Of a stretch of DNA of 16,707 bases, positions 6,740 to 13,473 are shown in pieces. Below the pieces are notes generated by a model, which searched no databases, was not told the origin of the DNA, and saw nothing but the letters and a program-made list of their open reading frames with translations. The stretch comes from DASUDX01 sp036275365 (GTDB taxonomy: Bacteria > Pseudomonadota > Gammaproteobacteria > Nevskiales > Nevskiaceae). The position numbers were made by a program, and so were the translations under genes. Numbering within the stretch: the stretch's first letter is position 1; each line of letters opens with the position of its first letter. The stretch is from contig DASUDX010000110.1 in assembly GCA_036275365.1 (NCBI GenBank), positions 1-16,707 of the forward strand, in the 5' to 3' direction.

Positions 6740-6913
6740 CTACTTGATCTTGGCTTCCTTGAACACTACATGCTTGCGCACGACCGGATCGTACTTCTTG
6801 AACTCGAACTTGTCCGGGGTGTTCTTGCGGTTCTTGGTGGTGGTGTAGAAGAACCCGGTGTCGGCGGTCGACACCAGCTTGATCTTCTCGCGGTCCTTCT
6901 TGCTCTTGGCCAT
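6740..6913 (-). CDS. rpmG: 50S ribosomal protein L33
   Basis: A 57-aa basic protein running from MAKSKKDREKIKL through FYTTTKNRKNTPDKFEFKKY to VVFKEAKIK and ending with TAG. It is the zinc-free form of L33: none of the paired cysteines of the metal-binding type is present. Its start lies three bases after the rpmB stop, with AGAAGG inside the rpmB end serving as the ribosome site. The rpmB-rpmG pair is the usual bacterial arrangement and feeds directly into assembly of the large ribosomal subunit. Confidence 0.97.
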   Translation of the reverse strand: MAKSKKDREKIKLVSTADTGFFYTTTKNRKNTPDKFEFKKYDPVVRKHVVFKEAKIK

Positions 6914-6916
6914 GGC

Positions 6917-7153
6917 TTACACCTTCTCGCCGCGGGCACGGATCTCGCCGAGGACGGCGTCGATGCCCTTCTTGTCGATGATGCGCAGGCCGTGGTTGGA
7001 CACGCGCAGCTTGATGAACTTCTTCTCCGCCTCCACCCAGAAGCGGTGCGTGTGCAGATTCGGCTCGAAACGGCGGCGACGCTTGTTGTTGGCGTGGCTG
7101 ACCGTGTTGCCGACCAGCGGCTTCTTGCCGGTGACCTGACAGACTTTGGACAT
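6917..7153 (-). CDS. rpmB: 50S ribosomal protein L28
   Basis: A 78-aa large-subunit protein beginning MSKVCQVTGKKPLVGN and ending GEIRARGEKV, closely following the E. coli L28 pattern, including the segment PNLHTHRFWVE and the conserved RIIDKKGID. It has a single Cys rather than a zinc ribbon set. It is first in the rpmB-rpmG unit, behind a near-consensus sigma-70 promoter. In most gammaproteobacteria radC lies directly upstream; here a flavin monooxygenase gene intervenes. Confidence 0.97.
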   Translation of the reverse strand: MSKVCQVTGKKPLVGNTVSHANNKRRRRFEPNLHTHRFWVEAEKKFIKLRVSNHGLRIIDKKGIDAVLGEIRARGEKV

Positions 7154-7220
7154 GGGGAACGCTCTCGTGAACCCGGCCCCGGAAACCCGGTGACGCCCGG
7201 GGGCGGAAAAAAGGACGCGA

Positions 7221-7249
7221 AATATACCCGCGCCACCCGGGTACAGCAA
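7221..7249 (-). promoter_or_regulatory. Strong sigma-70 promoter of rpmB-rpmG
   Basis: On the minus strand, TTGCTG (7249-7244), exactly 17 bases, then TATATT (7226-7221). This is the best promoter in the window, as expected for ribosomal protein genes. Transcription would start near 7214, giving a leader of about 60 bases that contains a run of six T. Confidence 0.75.
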
Positions 7250-7263
7250 GCCCGCGGGCGGCC

Positions 7264-8748
7264 TCAGGCCGGCAGCTGCTCGTAATCGGCCAGCTGCACC
7301 CGGCGGGTGAGCCGGCCGTACTCGCTCATATAGCCGATCCAGTTGTTGGTGTTGCGCCCTTCGGCATTGATGTACCAGCTGTGGCAGCCGCCCTCGTAGG
7401 GCGATACCCGGCTGCCCTCGCGCAGCCGCGCATTGCTGGCCGCCTGGGCCTCCGGCCGCACCACCAGGGCGCGCAGACGGCGCTCGCGCAGCAGCCGCAC
7501 GCAGTCGGCGATGTAGCGGGCCTGCGCCTCCAGCATGTAGATGATCGACCCGGCACCCAGATTGGTATTGGGTCCGTAGAGCATGAACAGGTTGGGGAAG
7601 CCGGCCACCCCAATCCCCAGATGGGCCTCGGCGCCGGCCTTCCACACCGCCCGCAGCGAGCGGCCCTCGCGGCCCAGGAAGTCCATCGGCGCCAGGAACT
7701 CGGTGGCGGCGAAGCCGGTGCCGTAGATCAGCGCGTCGACCTCGTGGACCCGGCCGTCCTCGGTCACCACCCCGCGCTCGACGATCTCGCGGATCGCCTC
7801 GGTCACCACCTCCACATTGGGCCGGGCCAGGGTCGGCAGCCACTCGTTGGAGAGCAGGGTGCGCTTGCAGCCGAGCGGGGAGTCCGGCTCGAGCTTGGCG
7901 CGCAGGGCCGGGTCCCGGACCTGGAAGCGCATCATGAAGCGGTTGGCGGCGGTGAACACCGCCTTGGCGATGCGGCTGTGCGGGCCGCGACCCGGCTGCA
8001 GCGCGCTGGCCAGGAACTCGATCCACCAGAAGATGCGCCCGCGATCGGCGCTGTGCAGGGCCGGCAGGGCCTGGAGCAGGCGCCGCTCCCAGCCGGTATA
8101 GGGACGGTCCCACTTGGGGATGACCCAGCCCGCCGAGCGCTGGAACAGCGAGAGCCTGGCCACTTTCGGCGCGATCTGCGGCACGAACTGCACCGCACTG
8201 GCCCCGGTGCCGATCACCGCCACCCGCTTGCCGGTGAGGTCATAGCCGTGATCCCAGGTGGCGGAATGGAAGCTGTGCCCGGCGAAGCGCTCGCGACCGG
8301 GGATGCTCGGCAGCGCCGGGCGGTGCAGCTGGCCGACCGCGGTGATCAGCACCTGGGCCTGCACCGGCTCGCGGTTCTCGAAGCGCAGCTCCCAGAGCCC
8401 GCGCGCCTCGTTCCACTCTGCGCCGAGCAGGCGGTGGCCGAAGCGCAGGTGCGGGCGCAGGCCGTGCTTGTCCGCCACATGGCGCAGGTAGGCAAGGATC
8501 TCGCTCTGCTTGCCGTAGCGGCAGGACCAGGGGTAGTGCGGCTCGAAGGAGTAGGAGTACAGATGCGAGGGGATGTCGCAGGCCGCGCCCGGGTAGGTGT
8601 TCTCGCGCCAGACCCCGCCGAGGTCCTCGGCCTTCTCGTAGATGTGGAAATCGGTGAGGCCCTGCTGGCGCAGGTAATGGCCCATGCCGAGGCCGCCGAA
8701 GCCACTGCCGATGATGGCGACGGTGGGACCGGAGGAAGACAGCGACAT
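7264..8748 (-). CDS. Flavin monooxygenase, Baeyer-Villiger type (class B)
   Basis: A 494-aa FAD- and NADPH-dependent monooxygenase. The N-terminal FAD Rossmann motif is GSGFGG (Gly14, 16, 19). The Baeyer-Villiger fingerprint FxGxxxHxxxW[P/D] is present as FAGHSFHSATWD (residues 155-166, Asp variant). The second dinucleotide motif VIGTGASA (178-185) binds NADPH. CDIPSHLYSYSF and the later YGTGFAATEF are also family-typical. Such enzymes insert oxygen into ketones to give esters or lactones, or oxidise S/N centres; the substrate is unknown. The start at 8748 is chosen over 8778 because GGAG lies eight bases upstream and the glycine motif follows at the normal distance. It lies alone between rpmB and radC and probably has its own promoter. 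Confidence 0.9.
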   Translation of the reverse strand: MSLSSSGPTVAIIGSGFGGLGMGHYLRQQGLTDFHIYEKAEDLGGVWRENTYPGAACDIPSHLYSYSFEPHYPWSCRYGKQSEILAYLRHVADKHGLRPHLRFGHRLLGAEWNEARGLWELRFENREPVQAQVLITAVGQLHRPALPSIPGRERFAGHSFHSATWDHGYDLTGKRVAVIGTGASAVQFVPQIAPKVARLSLFQRSAGWVIPKWDRPYTGWERRLLQALPALHSADRGRIFWWIEFLASALQPGRGPHSRIAKAVFTAANRFMMRFQVRDPALRAKLEPDSPLGCKRTLLSNEWLPTLARPNVEVVTEAIREIVERGVVTEDGRVHEVDALIYGTGFAATEFLAPMDFLGREGRSLRAVWKAGAEAHLGIGVAGFPNLFMLYGPNTNLGAGSIIYMLEAQARYIADCVRLLRERRLRALVVRPEAQAASNARLREGSRVSPYEGGCHSWYINAEGRNTNNWIGYMSEYGRLTRRVQLADYEQLPA

Positions 8749-8776
8749 GGACAGGCTCCACAGACGACGGGCCCGC

Positions 8777-8782
8777 ATTCTA
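8777..8782 (-). promoter_or_regulatory. Possible -10 box of the monooxygenase gene
   Basis: TAGAAT on the minus strand followed by GCGGGCCC, 28 bases before the start at 8748. It resembles the mtnB -10 region (TAGAGTGCGCGCCC). No good -35 box is visible. Confidence 0.35.
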
Positions 8783-8824
8783 GGTCCGCAACGCCAGCCG
8801 GCCCCTACCCGGGCGGGCAGGCCC

Positions 8825-9499
8825 TCAGAGCCAGCCGCGTTCGGCGAAGGAGGTGGGCGGGCCCTCGCCGATCACGAAGTGATCGAGCAGGCGCACCTCC
8901 ACCAGGGCCAGCGCCTGGCGCAGGCGGTCGGTCAGCGCCCGGTCCGCGGCCGAGGGTTCGGCCTGGCCGCTGGGGTGGTTGTGGGCGAGGATCAGGCTCG
9001 CCGCGCCGAGCGCCAGCGCCCGGCTCACCACCTCGCGGGCGTGGACGGTGGCCTGGGTGAGGCTGCCCTCGGCCAGGGTCTCGCAGGCCAGCAGCTGGTT
9101 CTGGGCATCCAGGAACAGCCCCAGCACCGCCTCGCGCGGACGATGGCGCAGCTGGGCCACCAGATAGTCGCGCACCGCCTGCGGATGATCGAGCACGCTG
9201 CCGCGCGTCAGCTGCTCGCCCAGATGGCGCCGCGCCATTTCCAGCACCGCCTGCAGCTGCGCGTACTTGGCCACGCCCAGCCCGCGGGCGGCGCAGAACG
9301 CCTCGCGCTCGGCGGCGAGCAGACCGCGCAGGCTGCCGAACCGCGTGAGCAGGCTGCGCGCCAGATCCACCGCGGTCTGCCCGGCCACCCCGGTGCGCAG
9401 GAAGATCGCCAGCAGCTCGGCATCGGAGAGCGCGCCCGGTCCGCGCGCCAGCAGTTTCTCGCGCGGACGGTCGGCCTCGGGCCAGTCGCGCAGGGTCAT
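8825..9499 (-). CDS. radC: RadC family JAB/MPN-domain protein
   Basis: A 224-aa protein with the standard RadC layout. The N-terminal part (MTLRDWPEADRPREKLL, GPGALSDAELLA) holds a helix-hairpin-helix-like region (GLGVAKYAQLQA). The C-terminal JAB1/MPN metalloprotease-like domain has the motif AHNHPSG (His173, His175) followed by Asp186 in PSAADRALT. Despite its name, a direct DNA-repair role is doubtful and its molecular function is unsettled. The ATG is two bases after the stop of the exporter gene and has no ribosome site of its own, so translation is probably coupled to the exporter. This is unlike the usual position of radC as the first gene divergent from coaBC. Confidence 0.95.
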   Translation of the reverse strand: MTLRDWPEADRPREKLLARGPGALSDAELLAIFLRTGVAGQTAVDLARSLLTRFGSLRGLLAAEREAFCAARGLGVAKYAQLQAVLEMARRHLGEQLTRGSVLDHPQAVRDYLVAQLRHRPREAVLGLFLDAQNQLLACETLAEGSLTQATVHAREVVSRALALGAASLILAHNHPSGQAEPSAADRALTDRLRQALALVEVRLLDHFVIGEGPPTSFAERGWL

Positions 9500-9501
9500 G
9501 C

Positions 9502-12315
9502 TCAGGGGTGCTCGGGCGCCGCCATCAGCGCGGCGGTCTGCGAGCGCCGCTCGGCCTGGATGCGGTTGAGGTTGAGGAACACCCGCGCCGCCACCGCCGG
9601 GTAGCGCCGGCAGATGCGCTCCTGGTCGGCATCGTCGAAGCGCAGCAGGCGCACCGGGCCGAGGGTGTCGACATTGGCCTGGCGCTTCTGGCCGAAGTAG
9701 CCGGTCTCGCCGAGCACGGCGCCGCGGCCGACGCGGTTGAGCTCGATCTCGCGGCCCTCGCGCTCGATCCACACCCGGCACTCGCCGTCGATCAGCACGA
9801 AGGCATCGCCGGCCGGATCGCCCTTGGTGCCGCCGCCCGCCGACTCGCCCTCGGTCATCAGCCGATGGCCCGGCGGATAGCTCTCCAGCCGCGACATCAG
9901 GGCGAACAGCCGGGCCTGGCGATCGCTCAGACCCGCGAACAGGGGGATGGTGCTCTGCACATGGCGGCCGAGATTGACCCGCAGGCTGTCCCACAGGCTC
10001 ACCACCCGCACCCCGCTCATGAAGGCCGGCGTCACCAGCACATCCACCAGCCAGGCGGCGAGCAGGGTGAAGGCGGCCAGCCAGCCGAACACGATCTGGT
10101 TCTCCAGCTCGCCGAGGGTCAGGGTCAGGAAGCCCGCGGCGAGAATCGCCTTGGTCAGGCTGATCGGCCGCAGCACCGCGCCGAGCGCCGAGACCGCCGC
10201 GTCGGTCTCCGAGCCACAGCGCTTGGCGGCGGCGTTGAACCGGGCGAGGTAGTGGATGGTGTCGTCCACCGCCAGGCCCAGCACGAGGCATTCCACCAGA
10301 CTGGTGGTGGCGTTCAGCGGCACCCCGGCAATCCCCAGCGCACCGAAGTACAGGCCGGTCTGCAACAGCGTCGGCAGGGTGGCGAGAAAGCCGATCCAGG
10401 CCGAGAGGAACTGCAGGCTGAGCACACCGTAGATCACCAGCAGGGCCAGCCCGATGCCGCTGATCTGGCCATCGGTGACGGTCTCCACCGAGCGGGCGAG
10501 GCTCGCCGCCTCGCCGCTGACCCGCGCCCGCAGGCCCGGCGGCAGCGCCTCCAGCTGCGGTTGCAGGCGGTCGAGAAAAGCCGAGATCGCCACCGTGTCG
10601 TCCACCGTCAGGCGCATGGCCAGCCGGGTGCTGGCGCGCGGCCGGTCGACCACCCCGGCGAGCGTGCGGGCATCGCCGAAGAACATCAGCTGCTTGGCCA
10701 GTCCGCGGCTGTCCGGCAGCACGGCCGGTCCACCGGAGAGCAGCCGGTTGAGCTGCTTGAGGTGGTCGGGCAGGCCCACCACATGGCCGACTTCCGGCTG
10801 CTGCTCGATCCAGCGCTCCAGCGCGTCGAGGGCGCGCAGATTGGCGGGTTCCACCAGGCTGTTGGGCCCGCCCTCGACGATCACCGACAGCGGCGTGACC
10901 CCGCCCAGCTCGCGGCTGATGGTCTCGAAATCCACCCGCACCCGGGCGTCCTCCGGGAAGATGCCGACGAAGCTGTCGCCCACCTGCACCCGGCTGGCCG
11001 AGAGCACCGCCAGCGCCATCAGCAGGCCGGCGCCGAGCAGGATGCCGCGACGGAAGCGCAGATCGAAGCGGCCCAGCCGCTCGCTCTGGGCCTGCAGCCA
11101 GGCCTCGCCGGGCAACATCCGGGTGGGGGTGCCGGTGGCGGTCAGGCGCAGCATGGCCGGCAGGAAGCTCAGCGCCAGCACCATGGTGAAGAACACCCCG
11201 AGCGCGGAGAGCCAGGCGAACTCGCGGATCGCCGGCACCGCATTGAACGACAGGGCCAGCAGGCCGAGCCCGGTGGTGAAGCCGGTGAGCATCACCGGCC
11301 CGGCGATGTCGCGCAGCAGCTGGCGGATGCGCACCCCGGGATGGGCGTACTCGGGCTCGCGCGAGAGCGCCTCGAACTCGGAGAGCACATGGGCGCAGTA
11401 GGCGAGTCCCATGGTGGCCAGCAGCGGCGGCACCAGGCTGGTGACCAGGTTCAGCGAGCGCCCGAGGGCCGAGCAGACCGCGGCCGTCCACAGCAGGGCC
11501 AGACCAATCGTGGCCAGCGGCAGCAGCACCCCGCGCCAGGAGCGGAAGGCGGCGGCGAGCAGACCGGAGAGCAGCAGGATCACCGCCGGCAGGGTGCTGC
11601 GCAGCTGCTCGGCAACCGCCTCGTTGGTGGCCGCGCGCACCAGCAGCGAGCCGGTGACATGGGCGCGATAGCCGCTGCCGGCCGCCGCATCGGCGGTGGC
11701 GATCAGCGCGCGGGCGAGCGCGCCATCCCCGCGCACGGCGGCGTCGTGATCGATCTCGATGGCCACCGCCACCGCCTCGAGGTCGGGCGCCACCAGCTGG
11801 CCTTCGAGCAGGGGGTTGTCACGCACCGTCGCCGCCAGCCGCTCGGCCAGTCCCGGATCGGCTTCGTCGTCAGCACCGAGGGCGCGCAGCACCAGGGTGT
11901 CGTCTTCCTGCCGGGGCAGGGCGGCGGTGGCCAGCGACTGCGCGCCCACCACCCCGGGCAGGGCCGCCAGAGACTCGGTGAGATGGCGCAGACGGCGGAT
12001 GCCCGCGCCGCTGAGCGGGGCCGGGGCACTGGCCTGCTCGCGCCGCAGCAGCACCAGCACCGTGTCTTCCCCGCCGAAGCGGGTCCGCACCCGTTCCTCG
12101 AAGGCCCGGGTCTCGTCATCCAGGGCGCTCAGCGAGTCCAGCGAGGGATCGATGGCCAGACGCAGCCGCGGACCGCTCCAGTCCACCAGCTGCAGCAGGG
12201 CCAGCAGGGTGAAGAAGGCCACCAGCGCCAGCACCGCCCGGCTGTGGGTGGCGACCCACAGCGCCGCGGCCGCCGGACGGCCGGGCGCGGTGGGGAAGTG
12301 GCGATCAGCAGCCAT
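9502..12315 (-). CDS. RND/MMPL-type exporter with a C-terminal cyclic-nucleotide-binding domain
   Basis: A 937-aa inner-membrane transporter of the MMPL/HpnN-like RND class. A first membrane segment (about 26-46) precedes a periplasmic loop to about 235. Segments at about 240-258, 262-284, 290-312, 340-358 and 366-390 follow. A second half starts at about 424-442, has a second large loop, and carries segments from about 615 to 768. GLAVDDTIHYL (680-690) holds the acidic pair of the proton pathway. The equivalent place in the first half (GLAYCAHVLSEF) lacks it, so the two halves are not equivalent. Residues about 790-920 form a cNMP-binding domain with VLGETGYFGQKRQA (Glu870, Arg878), two residues shorter between the key Glu and Arg than in Crp. 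It is likely to export lipids or hydrophobic molecules with the LolA-like protein upstream. Confidence 0.88.
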   Translation of the reverse strand: MAADRHFPTAPGRPAAAALWVATHSRAVLALVAFFTLLALLQLVDWSGPRLRLAIDPSLDSLSALDDETRAFEERVRTRFGGEDTVLVLLRREQASAPAPLSGAGIRRLRHLTESLAALPGVVGAQSLATAALPRQEDDTLVLRALGADDEADPGLAERLAATVRDNPLLEGQLVAPDLEAVAVAIEIDHDAAVRGDGALARALIATADAAAGSGYRAHVTGSLLVRAATNEAVAEQLRSTLPAVILLLSGLLAAAFRSWRGVLLPLATIGLALLWTAAVCSALGRSLNLVTSLVPPLLATMGLAYCAHVLSEFEALSREPEYAHPGVRIRQLLRDIAGPVMLTGFTTGLGLLALSFNAVPAIREFAWLSALGVFFTMVLALSFLPAMLRLTATGTPTRMLPGEAWLQAQSERLGRFDLRFRRGILLGAGLLMALAVLSASRVQVGDSFVGIFPEDARVRVDFETISRELGGVTPLSVIVEGGPNSLVEPANLRALDALERWIEQQPEVGHVVGLPDHLKQLNRLLSGGPAVLPDSRGLAKQLMFFGDARTLAGVVDRPRASTRLAMRLTVDDTVAISAFLDRLQPQLEALPPGLRARVSGEAASLARSVETVTDGQISGIGLALLVIYGVLSLQFLSAWIGFLATLPTLLQTGLYFGALGIAGVPLNATTSLVECLVLGLAVDDTIHYLARFNAAAKRCGSETDAAVSALGAVLRPISLTKAILAAGFLTLTLGELENQIVFGWLAAFTLLAAWLVDVLVTPAFMSGVRVVSLWDSLRVNLGRHVQSTIPLFAGLSDRQARLFALMSRLESYPPGHRLMTEGESAGGGTKGDPAGDAFVLIDGECRVWIEREGREIELNRVGRGAVLGETGYFGQKRQANVDTLGPVRLLRFDDADQERICRRYPAVAARVFLNLNRIQAERRSQTAALMAAPEHP

Positions 12316-12333
12316 GCCGGAGAGCCGACCGGC

Positions 12334-12351
12334 GCCGGGATGAGCCCCGGC
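12334..12351 (-). repeat. Hairpin between the LolA-like gene and the exporter gene
   Basis: GCCGGG-ATGAGC-CCCGGC forms a perfect 6-bp stem directly after the stop of the upstream gene, within the 36-base gap to the exporter. With no T-tract, it may tune relative expression rather than end transcription. Confidence 0.35.
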
Positions 12352-13155
12352 TTACTCGAAGGGCTGGAAGAAGCTGGCCGGGTCGAACACCCGCTCCGGC
12401 ACCTTTTCCAGCAGATAGAGCTCGCTCATCGAGAGCTGGGTCTGGCTGCCGGCGGCGAGGTCGCGCATGGTGTAGTCGAGCGCGAACCAGTACTCATCCA
12501 GCTGGGTCAGGGTCTTGAGATCGGCGCTCAGTTCCTTGCGCGGCTTGCCATCGGCGCCGAGGAACTCGGCCTTGACCAGCACGCAGCTCTCCTGATCGAT
12601 GTAGGAGACCACCTTGCGGGTCTGCGCCTTGGCATCGGCCGGCACGGTGCTGAGCACGAACGCCGGGCGACCGCCCACCGCCGCATCCTTGCCGCGCTGG
12701 GTTGCGCCCTCCAGCATCAGGCCCTGCACCTGCTTGATCTCGGCATAGCTGAAATCGGTCCCCCACAGCGGGCGCTGGGCCTGCTCGCCCTCCACCTTCT
12801 GCACCTTCTGGGCGGCCGGCACATAGAAATACACGCTCTCGCCCTGGGCCGACTCCACCAGCAGATAGCTCGAACCGGCGAGGTCGGAGGGCTCGATCAG
12901 GCGCAGGGTCATCCGCCCCTGGCCTTCCTTGTTGGGCTTCCAGAACAGCTTGAGCTTGAAGGCCTCGGCCTCGCCGCCGGCATCGGTGGCCCGCACGCTG
13001 ATGTCGCGCAGCGAGCCCTTCTCGGCGAGATTGCCGCGCATGCAGGACTGGATTTCCGCCACCGTCATCTGGGCGCGGTAATCCGTCGGGGAGGGCTCGG
13101 CGGCAGCGGCGCTGGCCGAAACCAGGACCAGCGCCAGGGAAGGCAGCAGCTTCAT
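12352..13155 (-). CDS. LolA-like outer-membrane lipoprotein-sorting protein
   Basis: A 267-aa exported protein. Residues 1-19 form a Sec signal peptide (MKLLPSLALVLVSASAAAA), with cleavage before EPSP. The mature part has the pattern of the LolA-like proteins paired with MMPL/RND exporters: an early helix with an MRGN segment, then beta strands AFKLKLFWKP, GRMTLRLIEPSDLAGSSYL, SVYFYVPAAQKVQKVE, WGTDFSYAEIKQV and VSYIDQESCVLVKAEFL. These proteins have an open beta-barrel that holds lipid. The likely job is to receive or supply the substrate of the adjacent exporter across the periplasm. It is first in the three-gene unit with the exporter and radC. TACACT about 32 bases before the start is a possible -10 box. 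Confidence 0.8.
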   Translation of the reverse strand: MKLLPSLALVLVSASAAAAEPSPTDYRAQMTVAEIQSCMRGNLAEKGSLRDISVRATDAGGEAEAFKLKLFWKPNKEGQGRMTLRLIEPSDLAGSSYLLVESAQGESVYFYVPAAQKVQKVEGEQAQRPLWGTDFSYAEIKQVQGLMLEGATQRGKDAAVGGRPAFVLSTVPADAKAQTRKVVSYIDQESCVLVKAEFLGADGKPRKELSADLKTLTQLDEYWFALDYTMRDLAAGSQTQLSMSELYLLEKVPERVFDPASFFQPFE

Positions 13156-13193
13156 GCGGGGTATCCGGAAGAAGGAAGACGCGGCGAGTGTAG

Positions 13194-13205
13194 GCCATCG
13201 ATGGC
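13194..13205. promoter_or_regulatory. 12-bp palindrome in the presumed promoter of the exporter unit
   Basis: GCCATCGATGGC lies immediately upstream of TACACT (minus strand, 13192-13187), i.e. in the spacer of a possible promoter for the LolA-like gene. That position would suit a repressor site. A chance palindrome is also possible. Confidence 0.3.
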
Positions 13206-13241
13206 GGGGTCGCGCCAGGGCAGTTTCCCGACGCGGAGCCA

Positions 13242-13273
13242 GTCATCGGCGACGCCCCCGCGCCGCCGATGAC
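13242..13273. repeat. Stem-loop 1 of four
   Basis: GTCATCGGCG (13242-13251) and CGCCGATGAC (13264-13273) pair perfectly over 10 bp with a 12-base loop. Confidence 0.75.
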
Positions 13274-13280
13274 CTTCCCG

Positions 13281-13310
13281 CGGGTCCGCCTGCCCCCGCA
13301 GGCGGACCCG
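13281..13310. repeat. Stem-loop 2 of four
   Basis: CGGGTCCGCCTG (13281-13292) and CAGGCGGACCCG (13299-13310) pair perfectly over 12 bp with the 6-base loop CCCCCG. This is the strongest hairpin in the window. Confidence 0.85.
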
Positions 13311-13311
13311 A

Positions 13312-13333
13312 CCCCACGCTCCCCAGCGTTGGG
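13312..13333. repeat. Stem-loop 3 of four
   Basis: CCCCACGCT (13312-13320) and AGCGTTGGG (13325-13333) pair at eight of nine positions with the 4-base loop CCCC. It begins two bases after stem-loop 2 ends. Confidence 0.65.
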
Positions 13334-13334
13334 C

Positions 13335-13359
13335 TCCGCAGCGGACGCACCGCTGCGGA
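13335..13359. repeat. Stem-loop 4 of four
   Basis: TCCGCAGCGG (13335-13344) and CCGCTGCGGA (13350-13359) pair perfectly over 10 bp with the 5-base loop ACGCA. Confidence 0.8.
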
Positions 13360-13473
13360 AGGCCCCCAGAGTGCGCCCGAACCGACCGCCATTCCTGACC
13401 GAATCCGGACTTTTTCAGGAAAGCGCACCGCCAACGAGGGAAATCCCGCGAAACGCGGTCTCGATCGGCCACA

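Larger units (their letters stand above)
13156..13473. other. Divergent intergenic region, 318 bp, dense in stem-loops
   Basis: No gene is supported. It separates the minus-strand exporter unit from plus-strand coaBC and must hold both promoters. It contains a 12-bp palindrome GCCATCGATGGC (13194-13205), four consecutive stem-loops (13242-13359) and a looser inverted repeat TTCCTGA...TCAGGAA (13392-13421). No coaBC promoter with convincing -35 and -10 boxes is visible. Confidence 0.7.

Noticed and set aside
7154..7263. An intrinsic terminator for the monooxygenase gene, based on the run of six T (7207-7212 on the minus strand)
   Set aside because: The preceding stem is only about five bp and overlaps the rpmB promoter; the T-run lies too far from it.
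6917..8113. A 398-residue frame containing L28 as its C-terminal part
   Set aside because: L28 has a full family-length sequence starting at 7153 with its own promoter; the upstream part of the frame is a shadow of the monooxygenase gene.
7381..9060. A 559-codon plus-strand frame opposite the monooxygenase and radC
   Set aside because: Same shadow pattern; both minus-strand genes are complete with catalytic motifs.
9508..13272. A 1254-codon open frame on the plus strand, opposite the exporter and LolA-like genes
   Set aside because: The minus-strand genes show clear family motifs throughout. The plus-strand translation is low-complexity (rich in His, Gln, Arg, Gly), as expected for the shadow of GC-rich coding DNA.
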